Part shown: piece by piece, positions 43,609-51,715 of the stretch
Layout: every line of letters starts with the position of its first letter
Numbering within the stretch: position 1 is the stretch's first letter
Assembly: GCA_963843465.1 (NCBI GenBank)
Contig: CAWJKP010000003.1
Coordinates: 372,001-436,000, forward strand
DNA length: 64,000 nucleotides
From: CAWJKP01 sp963843465
Lineage (GTDB): Bacteria > Planctomycetota > Planctomycetia > Pirellulales > Thermoguttaceae
Direction of reading: 5' to 3'
Notes under the pieces: model-generated
What the model saw: only the letters and a program-made list of their open reading frames with translations
What the model was told of the DNA's origin: nothing
The model's database searches: none
Program-made: the position numbers and the translations under genes

Positions 43609-46171
43609 CTGGAATGAATAGCGAAGAAGGAGGGATCGAAGGCCTTGGCCACGGAGACGTCGTCAATCCACGTGGACTCGCCCGGCTTCTGTTGGCGGGC
43701 GCCGAAGATGAGGACAGCGGTGCTCACACCCGAGGGCACCGAGAAGGTTGCCTGCACGTGGCGCCATTCGGAGAGACCCCCAAGGGGGTAAGGCACCTTG
43801 AACCCGGGGTTCTCCACACCGACATCCGGCAGCCACTTCGCAGCAGGGGCTTCTGTCCAGACCTTCTGCTCGTTCTGCCAGTGGATCACTAACCCCTCAC
43901 CCTTGGCGACGGGCTGTGGGTTCTCTTTGACCCAGAAGGAGATCCGGTAACGGCAGCCCGGCGTAACCGGCAGACCGTAAATGAAGCAAGCGTACATTTG
44001 GTCCTCGCCAATGGCGAAGGAACCCTTTCCCGAGTGGGTTTCGCCGCGATCCCAGGACAAGCTGGCCCGGAAGGGCGGGTATTTGTAGAAGTACCAGCCG
44101 GGCAGGTTTCCGGGCGCGGGATGCCAGTCGAACCGCGCAAGGTCAGCATCGGAGTATTGGACGGCTCCGGGCGCCTGGCCGGGGCCAGGCATAAGGTTTT
44201 GGGCAGGAGCGGCCGGCGCCTCCGCGGTGTAGACCTGGGTAAGAAGTAGCGCCTTGAGCCTGGCATCGGTTTCCTGCGCGGCGGCTTTGCGCAGAAGGCG
44301 CCGATGGTCTGCTTAACGCCCTTCGCCTCGCGCAGCAGACGCTCCGTTGCCAGGTCGAGGTTTCTGTCGCCTTCGCGTTGGACGATCACGTCGATGGGCG
44401 CGCCCTGGCGGAAACAGGCCATTGCACCCTTCCCCGGCTTGTAGAATATGAGGCGCTGATCGTCGTCACTGATCTGGTAGTTGGCGATGCCGTCGAGGGC
44501 CGTCAAGCTGTGCCGAATCGTGCCGATCGTCTTCGTGATTTGGGCCTCGTCCGCGATCGTCTGCGTGGCCTGGAGGTCTCGGGCGTCGAGGTAGGCAGCG
44601 ACATGCAGCTCGCTCAGGCCCCAGAGCTCGCCAAAGAGCGCCAATCTCCGGGCGGCGTTCGCGTCCTTCGCCAGGCGGGTGGCCTCGCTCAGCTTGTTGT
44701 CGAGGCAGGTCAGGTCTGCCCGCGTGTACTGCTGGTACTGGGCGGTAAAATCGGCGCCGCCCCAGATGCAATCCGCGCGAGGGTCGGCGGGATCGGCCAT
44801 GCGTCCATAGATCGCTTCAATCCGATCGTAGAACTGGTGCATCGGGACGGCCGCCTCGGCATAGAAGCTGCTGAAGTAGTCGTCGAGGAGGGCATCAATG
44901 TTGGCATTGATGTTCCACGCGAGCTCGTTGAGGACATAAAATCGCGGGCCCTCATAAAGACTGGTCTGGCCGCCGATCTCGAACCAGCCGCCGCGGAGGC
45001 CGTCCTCGCGGTAGGCCTTCTTCCAGGCGTTGCCGACGTAATGCGGGTAGTGCCTGGGCAGGACAAAGCCGGACTCGCCGGAGGCGTAGTCCCAGCCGTA
45101 GATGCCGGTCAGCTTCGCGCCGGCCTCATGCCAGAGCCGGAGCCTCTCACAGTTGCGGGCCTGACCTTCCATCACCTCCACATAGATGTTGGGCTCAACC
45201 TTGATGTTGTGAGGCACCGGTCCGGCCTGCCCATAGGCGAGGAAGCCGACATACTTGTCGGGGAAATCCTTCTGGAAGAGGCGTGCCACGGCGTTGGCGA
45301 AAACGAGGTACTGGTTGCCGTACTCCTTCCGCCATGCCATGCACTTCGGGCACTGACAGTCGCCGCCGCCGTCGTTGATCCCCACCGACAGGCCCAGGGC
45401 AGAGCGGCCGTTCTTGAAGAACGTCCGCGCGTAGTCCACGGCGATGGCCGGCAGGTCGGGGTTGCTCACGCAGGGCTGCCAGGCGTCCGGCCCAGCCTTC
45501 TCCCGCTTGCCGTCCATCATGCCGTAGTACTCTGGGTGGGTCGCCATGTACTTGCTGGGCGGGTATATCTCGTCGAGGTTGTGCGTGGCCTGAAGAGTGA
45601 GTCGCCACGCGCGGGTGAAGCCTCCCACCCCGCCGCCGCCGCTCGCCAGGGTGATGAAGGACGGATTCTCCCGGAGATTGAGATCCGAGGGCAGCGTGAT
45701 GACCGGATGATGGGGAATCACTTCGCCGAGGTCCCCGGGCATGAAGCTGCGGTAGCCGCAGAAACGCTTGAGGAAGTCGTAGACGGCAAACGTCGTGTGG
45801 CCGGCGAGGACGAGGTTGCCCGGGTCCACCAGCTTGATGAAGTAGCCATAGGGGTTCATGGAGGCGAAGTCCAGGTTGTGGCCGGCGACGAACTTGTCGA
45901 TGCCCACGTGGATCAGCAGGCCTTGCGACTGAGCATCCGGGCCGACCACGGGAACTGTGGTACCGGTGATCTTGCCCAGGAGGTTTGCCAGGTCGTGGGT
46001 ATCGCCGTAGTCTCCGCCGGTGACTGAGACGGGCTGAAGCTTACCTCCGATTGAGATGATCCCTGTGGCGCCGGTCGGTTGCATGTCTGCCGCCTGGGAC
46101 TGACAGGAAGGGCCAAGGACACAAGCCCCAAGCAAAGCCATCGGAACGCACCATCCGCAAAGAGCTTTCAT
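43605..46171 (-). CDS. Secreted DUF4838-like/alpha-glucuronidase-like protein (frameshifted)
   Basis: About 855 residues. The signal peptide contains MALLGACVLGPSC; LGAC could be a lipobox, so a lipoprotein is possible. The central part has VGINDGGGDCQCPKCMAWRK and GGWFEIGGQTSLYEGPRFYV, typical of DUF4838 proteins of planctomycetes and Bacteroidetes. An N-terminal region (GYRSFMPGDLGEVIP) resembles GH67/GH115 N-domains. After a one-base shift near 44302 the C-terminus forms a carbohydrate-binding-like jelly roll (RASLSWDRGETHSGKGSFAI, GCRYRISFWVKENPQPVAK). The stop codon lies in the end of the intron fragment, so a few native residues may be lost. It probably acts on plant or algal glycans. 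Confidence 0.75.
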
Positions 46172-46235
46172 TAGTTTTCTCCTTGCCGCGAGCGCGGCCT
46201 ATCTATCCTTCGAAAATATGAAAATAAAAAATACG

Positions 46236-46302
46236 GGACAGTCACCTATTTATCTCCTTCTTCCAAAATAGGGGACAGTCACCTATTTATCTCCTTCTTC
46301 CT
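46236..46302. repeat. REP-like element, two direct copies
   Basis: A 30-base unit starting GGGACAGTCACCTATTTATC occurs at 46236-46265 and again at 46273-46302. The second copy overlaps the transposase stop codon. The core AAATAGGGGACAGTCACCTA with following TTT is a near-palindrome. Another copy is at 47002-47018, inverted, and the group II intron splits a fourth. Confidence 0.85.
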
Positions 46303-46962
46303 GGGACGACCGACGGGAAGTGGGCGTAGGCGACGGCCCAGAAGGGACTCGATCTTGCTGAGGAATCCGTCGCTCCCCAGTGGGCGCCCTCGATGGGTGC
46401 TCAGCCGTAACGCGGAGACCGTCTCTCGTGGAAGCAGTTCGGCCAACGTCTGCTGCCATCCCCCCGCCGCAAGTGAATTTCCCCAGGCGGCTAAGTCCAA
46501 CAGACCAGACCGATCCGGTCCCTGTCCGCAGTGGGCTAGCGCGCTGGACCACGGATAGCGCCACGGGCGTCGGACCATGTGGGCTCGCACTGGGTTCTGC
46601 TCCACGTAGGCCATCGCCCTCCAATAGTGGTCGTCGTCCAACGCGCAGGAGTAGAAGCGGTTTTGCCAAAGGTGGCCGCTGCGGCCGTGCAGGCGATTGA
46701 TGTACTGGGCATACCGATAATGCGTCCGCCCCAGCGCCTTCGCCAAAGCGGCCTCGGACCCCGGCGTCACGATCAAGTGGATGTGGTTGCTCATCAGGCA
46801 ATAGCCCTGCACCCCCAAGCCAAACCGCTCCCCCTCCTCGCGAAGAAGCCCCAAGTAGCTCGCGCGGTCGTCGTCCACGAAGAACACGTCCTGCCGGTTA
46901 TTGCCCCGCTGAGTCACGTGGTGCGGACAGTTCGGGATCACGATTCGAGCAACCCTTGGCAT
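46279..46962 (-). CDS. REP-associated tyrosine transposase (RAYT, IS200-like)
   Basis: 227 residues. CPHHVTQRGNNRQDVFFVDD starts the Y1 transposase fold. The HUH metal site is YCLMSNHIHLIVTP, and HLWQNRFYSCALDDDHYW and YVEQNPVRAHMVRRPWRYPW follow; the Tyr of YVEQNPV is the nucleophile region. These single-copy housekeeping-like transposases process REP hairpins. The gene ends in a basic GRPRKKEINR tail whose last codons and stop are inside a REP-like copy. REP-like copies lie on both sides, so gene plus repeats form a typical RAYT unit. Confidence 0.9.
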   Translation of the reverse strand: MPRVARIVIPNCPHHVTQRGNNRQDVFFVDDDRASYLGLLREEGERFGLGVQGYCLMSNHIHLIVTPGSEAALAKALGRTHYRYAQYINRLHGRSGHLWQNRFYSCALDDDHYWRAMAYVEQNPVRAHMVRRPWRYPWSSALAHCGQGPDRSGLLDLAAWGNSLAAGGWQQTLAELLPRETVSALRLSTHRGRPLGSDGFLSKIESLLGRRLRPLPVGRPRKKEINR

Positions 46963-47001
46963 CCCGTGATTCTCAACCGCTCAGCTCACCTTGTCAACCA
47001 C

Positions 47002-47018
47002 AAATAGGTGACTGTCCC
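47002..47018. repeat. REP-like element, inverted copy upstream of the RAYT gene
   Basis: AAATAGGTGACTGTCCC is the complement of the pair at 46236-46302. It is followed by CATATTTCC-type octamer repeats to about 47056. The 817-base spacer from 46963 to 47779 holds otherwise only a transposase remnant and small hairpins; no gene is seen at 47060-47550. Confidence 0.8.
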
Positions 47019-47551
47019 ATATTTCCGCATATTTCCATATTTCCATATTTCCCAGATTTCCGGCGGACGCCAGCAAGCGTCTGTCGTGCGGGTCCCGCCA
47101 ATCAGCGGGGAAAAGGAAACGGGAATCTCTCGAAAAGCGGCGGTCCTCGGGCGGAAGCTGCGAAGACCCCCAATCCGGCGGCGGGCGGTGAGCGGGAATC
47201 GCTCGGGAAAAAAGACTTGCTGCCTGCAATCGCGCCGAAAAAAGGACGTCACGCCGGAAATCGTTCCCCAAAAAAGACTTTACGCCAGGAATCGTCGCGG
47301 AAAAACGACATTCGGTCAAATAACGCCGGGCCGAACGATCACCGGCAGCGGCTTCACGCGGCTTTCGTCCCGCCTAGTACGACGCTCGTGAAATGGCCCT
47401 CTGGACCTTACAGCTTGGCAGCAAAACGGTTACGTCGAGGGCCGGCGGCGGCGCAAATTCCCGGGGGTAACCCGAGAGCGGGGCGACGGGAGAAAAAACC
47501 GAAACTCGTGGCGCAGAAACTGGCGGTGGATTGTTGCAACGGCCGGGCTAC

Positions 47552-47653
47552 AGGGAGGCTGTGGACGGTTGGCAAGCCGAGGTGTTGTTGCGGGGGATCA
47601 ACCAGGTAGTATCGCGCAGCGGACCACTTCCAGTCCACGGCCCTCTTGACAAG
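47552..47653 (-). pseudogene. Remnant of a REP-associated transposase C-terminus
   Basis: One frame reads LVKRAVDWKWSAARYYLVDP and ends near LPTVHSLP. This matches the end of Y1 transposases (NPVxRGLV...DWxWSSARxY...). No HUH motif is found upstream, and the reading frame before it is unrelated. Only about 34 residues remain, so it is a decayed fragment. Confidence 0.55.
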
Positions 47654-47682
47654 CCAACAGTGGCCCCCGGCATAACGCGTAG

Positions 47683-47767
47683 GACGGAATGCCATTCCGT
47701 CTTACCTCGCCACTCAATCGTTGCCCAAGATGGGCGACGATTCCCGCTGACGGAATGCCATTCCGTC
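47683..47767. repeat. Two copies of GACGGAATGCCATTCCGTC palindrome
   Basis: The perfect 19-base palindrome GACGGAATGCCATTCCGTC followed by TTACCTCGC occurs at 47683 and 47749, 66 bases apart. It lies right after the 3' end of the HDOD-GGDEF gene and could end transcription. Confidence 0.85.
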
Positions 47768-47779
47768 TTACCTCGCTCC

Positions 47780-49341
47780 TCAATAGATCTCGATGCTCTT
47801 CAGCACGCCCCCGCCTGAGGCGCGGGAGCCGCTGAGGCATCGGCCGGCGGCCACCAAGAGATCTCGGGCGGGAAAGTTTTTCGGCGGCAGCGAGACCGTC
47901 GCCGCGCCGACGCTGATGCTCACCGCCGAACGGCCGTCCGGCCCGCGACCCGGCGCCAGCCGCCGCACCTCGTCGATCAACTGGTTTCCCAACCGCGCGG
48001 CCGGGCCGCGGTCGCAGTCGGGCAGGATCAAAGCGAATCCCGCTTCGGCGTGCGGCAAGCAGAGTGCCCCGGGGTGGTCCAAGCCGCGGCAGGCCGATTC
48101 CAGCAACCGCCGCAAATGGCCCACGCTCTCGGTCCCAACCCGCGAGAGCACGTCTTCCCGGTGGTCCAGCTCGACCAACAGCAGACTCAGCGGGCGTCGC
48201 GACTGGCGGCAGGCGGTTGTCGCGGCGGCCAAGGCCTCGCAGAGCCCAAGATCCGCATCCGCCGAGCGAAAGGCCGGCCGGCGCTTTGGCGCGGCGCCTG
48301 CCGTTGAGCGACTCGGGCGGCCGCGTCCGCCAGCTCCTGAAACTCCTCCAGCAGCGATTGGCCGTCGGCCGCCGGCGGCAGCGGCGTGGAAGGTTGCCGG
48401 ACCAGGTCGCTCACCGCCTCGGCGGCGGCGTCGGCCAGTTGCTGGTGGGCTCGCTGAAGCAGGTCGCGGTAGTTCCAACCGCCGGGCAGTTGCAGCGAGA
48501 GCACGTCGGCAAGCTGCTGGACCTTTTCCTCCAGCCGTTGGACCATTTCTTCCAGCCGGGTCGGCTCGAGCCCCTGTCGCGCTGCGCCGTCCAACAGACG
48601 GCCGAGCGTCTCCGTCCGCCGGTCGGCCAGCAGCCGTGCGACCCATTCCGCCAGACGCAAGACCTCGGCCAGCCGCGGGGGCGGGCCGGGCTGCGGCCGG
48701 TCGGCCAGACCGTGTTGCCAGCCGACGGCCTCCGTCAAGACCGAAGGAAGCCCCCACTCGGCCAGCAGCCGAGCCGACAACTGCACGTGGTCGAAGCCCA
48801 TCGCCTGGACCTCCATCGCCGCCAATTCGCCGCCCTGGGAGAGGAGGCGGTCGAGGAACCGCGCGTAGGGCTTGCCCAATTCCTTGATCAGCACCAGCAC
48901 ACCCAGGTCCTGGAGCAGGCCGGCGAGGAACGCCTCGTCGCCCGGCTGTTGCCAGAGGGTCTCGCAGATTTCTCGGGCGGCCACGGCCTTGGTCAGGGCG
49001 TGCCGCCAGTAGTAGCCCAGCGCCGCCGAGCCGATGCCCGCGAAAAGTTGGCCCGGCAGGCTGAAGCCCAGCACCAGCAGCTTCAGCGGCTTGGTGCCCA
49101 AGAGCGTCAGGGCGTGCTGCAAGTCACAGACCTCGCGGCTCAGGCCGAACAGCGAGCTGTTCACCACGCGGAGGATGCGGATGGAAAGCGCCGGGTCGTT
49201 CTCGATGCACTCCTTCAGGGCCTGGGTATCGAGCGTGGGACTGGCGGTCAACTCCAGGACCTTGATCGCCACCGCGGGCAGCGAATAGAGGCGGCCACAG
49301 CGGGCCACCAGGCGGTTGATCGTCGGGGTTGAGTCCTGCAT
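47780..49341 (-). CDS. HDOD domain protein with degenerate GGDEF domain (frameshifted)
   Basis: About 520 residues. HDOD domain (about 15-210): VARCGRLYSLPAVAIKVLEL, IENDPALSIRILRVVNSSLF and DEAFLAGLLQDLGVLVLIKE. A coiled coil follows (TRLEEMVQRLEEKVQQLADV), then a low-complexity linker. After a one-base shift near 48290 a GGDEF-like domain appears (ADADLGLCEALAAATTACRQ, SLLLVELDHREDVLSRVG). Its active loop reads PHAEAGFALILP instead of GGDEF, so it should not make c-di-GMP. Such proteins are signal integrators. The partner pathway is unknown. Confidence 0.75.
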
Positions 49342-49485
49342 ACCAGTAAACCTTAGCTCATAGGCAATCGTGCCAAGGAATCGCTTTCCGGCAATGCGTT
49401 ACGATCGTCAGAACCGGCAAGAAAGAAAAACGGTGGGTCGCCAGAGCGGCGGCCCACCGTGGAAGTCCAGGAGAGGCTGGTCGTT

Positions 49486-49656
49486 TCAGACGCTGATCGC
49501 TTGCGTGGGGCAAACGTCCACACAAGCGCCGCAATCGCCACAGGTCTCGGGATCGACGTGGGCGACCGTCTCTTGCATGGTAATCGCGTCCAGAGGACAG
49601 GAGGCGACACACTCTCCACATGCGGAGCATTTTTCCGCGTCAACAACTGCTGCCAT
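49486..49656 (-). CDS. 2x[4Fe-4S] ferredoxin
   Basis: A 56-residue protein, MAAVVDAEKCSACGECVASC onward, with two CxxCxxCxxxCP clusters: CSACGECVASCP (10-21) and CGDCGACVDVCP (39-50). This is the classic clostridial-type electron carrier. It is monocistronic, upstream of the HDOD gene on the same strand, with GGAG 13 bases before the ATG. Its redox partner is not evident here. Confidence 0.93.
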   Translation of the reverse strand: MAAVVDAEKCSACGECVASCPLDAITMQETVAHVDPETCGDCGACVDVCPTQAISV

Positions 49657-49879
49657 GAATCAAAACTCCACGGGAGGAATCAACGGCCCGCTGCAGATCG
49701 CCGAACTGCGCATCGGCCGCACGAGCCTTCGGGCCAACCTTTGGAGCATAACAGGTCGCCGCCCGCTTGGGAAGGACGATTCGCACGCTACGCAAAATCT
49801 TGAAGAAAACGCCGGGAAAACACAGGTTTCTGTCAGGGAGAATTCGCAATTTTCGCAATTAAAAAAGTCGCTGGACGCC

Positions 49880-49908
49880 TTGGTAATCCGGCGCGATAGG
49901 ATTACAAT
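49880..49908 (+). promoter_or_regulatory. Sigma70-type promoter
   Basis: TTGGTA and TACAAT are separated by 17 bases in an AT-richer stretch, about 100 bases before the GTG of the downstream membrane protein gene. The remainder of the 354-base spacer holds nothing else recognised. Confidence 0.45.
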
Positions 49909-50010
49909 TACTGCACATGATCCCGGGACGGGTGGTTGGGGGAACTGGGCCCCCGCGGTGCCACGGGCGGCTTGCCCTGTCCCCTTCCCAAGTGCGGAGG
50001 TCATCCCTAG

Positions 50011-50577
50011 GTGGGCGAGGATTCTCGAGAACTCGAAGAAGAGTCGCGGACCGTCGAGCTCCGCGACCCCGAGCTTGCCGCTTTCCTGGCTTGGCTGGTT
50101 CCCGGCCTAGGCCACTTGTACCAGCGGCGGACGGCCAAGGCGATCCTGTACTTCGTCTGTATCCTGGGAACCTTCCTCTACGGCATTTACTTGGGGGGCA
50201 ACAGCCGGCTAGGCTGGGGCCGGGTGGTCTACGCATCCTGGAAGCCGGACGACAAGCGGATCTCCTATTTCGGCCAGGTCGGCGCGGGGCTGATCGCTCT
50301 GCCGGCCCTGGTCCAAACAGTCCGTGCTCGCAACGGCAGCCCGCCCCTCTGGAACGGCTTCATGGCCCCACCGGGCGACAGGCCTAGTACCACGCTCGAC
50401 AATCTCGAGAAAGACCTCAATCGTTATTTCGAGTTGGGGACGGTCTATACGCTGGTCGCCGGGCTGCTGAACGTGCTGGCGATTTACGACGCCTGGTGCG
50501 GCCCGGTCTTCGCCGAGGCCGAGGACGAAGATGACCAGCACGAGCATGACGAAAAGAAGGAGCCGTCCGGCGGCTGA
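50011..50577 (+). CDS. Conserved planctomycete membrane protein (DUF6677-like)
   Basis: 188 residues. An acidic N-terminus (GEDSRELEEESRTVELRD) precedes LAAFLAWLVPGLGHLYQRRT, a motif shared with TM2-like and DUF6677 proteins. About four membrane segments follow and the tail is acidic (EAEDEDDQHEHDEKKE). GTG 50011 is used. It overlaps nothing and is followed after 7 bases by another small membrane protein, so the two probably form an operon. The function is unknown. Confidence 0.7.
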   Translation: MGEDSRELEEESRTVELRDPELAAFLAWLVPGLGHLYQRRTAKAILYFVCILGTFLYGIYLGGNSRLGWGRVVYASWKPDDKRISYFGQVGAGLIALPALVQTVRARNGSPPLWNGFMAPPGDRPSTTLDNLEKDLNRYFELGTVYTLVAGLLNVLAIYDAWCGPVFAEAEDEDDQHEHDEKKEPSGG

Positions 50578-50584
50578 TCAAGAT

Positions 50585-50791
50585 ATGCACAATCTGCTCG
50601 TGGCCCATTGGTGGGACGTCGATTTCTGGTATGCCGTGCCGCTGATCATCGTGATCAGCCTGGTCTATGCGGCCACCCGCCACGAGGCGATGGAGCCCCT
50701 TCTGCGTCACGCCGCAAGGGTCGGGGCCTGGATCGTCGGGCTGATGGCCGCCGTGGGCCTGGTCCTGTGGTTCATCCTCTGGTGGGTATGA
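50585..50791 (+). CDS. Small two-helix membrane protein, unknown function
   Basis: 68 residues. Two hydrophobic segments lie at about 15-30 (YAVPLIIVISLVYAATRH) and 46-68 (GAWIVGLMAAVGLVLWFILW). It follows the DUF6677-like gene by 7 bases. This pairing is typical of planctomycete genomes as far as I recall. ATG 50585 fits the hydrophobic start; an earlier in-frame ATG at 50531 would overlap the upstream gene. Confidence 0.65.
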   Translation: MHNLLVAHWWDVDFWYAVPLIIVISLVYAATRHEAMEPLLRHAARVGAWIVGLMAAVGLVLWFILWWV

Positions 50792-50901
50792 GAACAGCGA
50801 TCTGTTTGCCCTGGCGACCGCTGGTCGCTCGTGCTGAGATCTGTACAATCGTCCCGGCGTGGTTAGAATACTATTTAGCTCGCGAGGTCGGAACCGGAAC
50901 C

Positions 50902-51333
50902 GTGACCACAAGAGCCAAGTGGCAACAACTCGCGGAAGACCGGATTCTCGACGCGCAGGCTCATCTCCTTCCGGCCGTGGGACGTTGGTCCGCTGCGTAC
51001 TACCTGACCGGGTACGCCGTCGAGTTCGGTCTGAAGTCCTGCGTCTTGGCCCTCGTCGGCGCACATCCCGAGGTGATCTACGAGGACAAGGGGTTCTCGC
51101 AACGCGCTTGGACGCACGACATCGAAGGTCTCATCCTGCTTGCGAGGCTGAGGGCCGGCCGGGATTCGGACGCGGCGGCCAATCCTGCCCTTTACAAAAA
51201 CTGGCAGCATGTTAAGGATTGGACCGAAGAATCCCGTTACCTGCAAAAGACCCGGGCCGAGGCGGAACGACTTTTCGAGGCCGTTACTCATCCCAATGAT
51301 GGAGTGATGCAATGGATAAGGCTCCGCTGGTGA
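50902..51333 (+). CDS. HEPN domain-like protein
   Basis: 143 residues. AEDRILDAQAHLLPAVGRWS, then AAYYLTGYAVEFGLKSCVLA, and FSQRAWTHDIEGLILLARLR match HEPN helices of the four-helix bundle. THDIE near residue 75 carries the conserved His, but a clear RxxxxH ribonuclease motif is not obvious. GTG 50902 is preferred. It overlaps the following gene by 22 bases, so the pair are translated together. HEPN proteins are often toxins or nucleotide-binding partners; the pairing suggests a two-gene module of unknown action. Confidence 0.6.
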   Translation: MTTRAKWQQLAEDRILDAQAHLLPAVGRWSAAYYLTGYAVEFGLKSCVLALVGAHPEVIYEDKGFSQRAWTHDIEGLILLARLRAGRDSDAAANPALYKNWQHVKDWTEESRYLQKTRAEAERLFEAVTHPNDGVMQWIRLRW

Positions 51334-51707
51334 TGCACGAGTACGATGCGGGAGAAGCATTCATCAAACGGTTTCACGAATGCGCTCCCGTGAAGGCTGC
51401 CTGGTGGATGCGGAGCGCCGAAGAGGGTGAACGCTACCTTTACGTCGCTATCGACGGCCTTAACGAGAGCGATGTCGACGATGCGTATGTCGAGGTGCTC
51501 CGAATCACCCAAGAGATGAAAGACCAATACATCGATCCTTTCCGGGTGAAGGTGGTCAGCACAAATGACCCCGTCGCGAAAGCCATCATGGACATTTATC
51601 GCCGCTTCCTCGGTCGCATCCCTTATAGTTTCCACGGGCCGGTGCTCGGCGGCGTTGCCGTCGCCGATGTGGTCTACGTTTACCCGGAACTCCCTGCAAA
51701 GCCGTAA
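51312..51707 (+). CDS. Partner of HEPN protein, unknown function
   Basis: 131 residues, MDKAPLVMHEYDAGEAFIKR onward, with WWMRSAEEGERYLYVAIDGL and a C-terminal FHGPVLGGVAVADVVYVYP. No nucleotidyltransferase (MNT) motif is seen, so it is not the usual HEPN antitoxin. The gene overlaps the HEPN gene by 22 bases. Secondary structure appears mixed alpha/beta. It could be an antitoxin or substrate adaptor; this is inference from gene order only. Confidence 0.55.
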   Translation: MDKAPLVMHEYDAGEAFIKRFHECAPVKAAWWMRSAEEGERYLYVAIDGLNESDVDDAYVEVLRITQEMKDQYIDPFRVKVVSTNDPVAKAIMDIYRRFLGRIPYSFHGPVLGGVAVADVVYVYPELPAKP

Positions 51708-51715
51708 CCGTTGGC

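Noticed and set aside
46956..47609. A 217-residue plus-strand ORF next to the RAYT.
   Set aside because: It runs through a REP copy and ATATTTCC repeats and has low-complexity Lys/Arg/Pro content; no homology was recognised.
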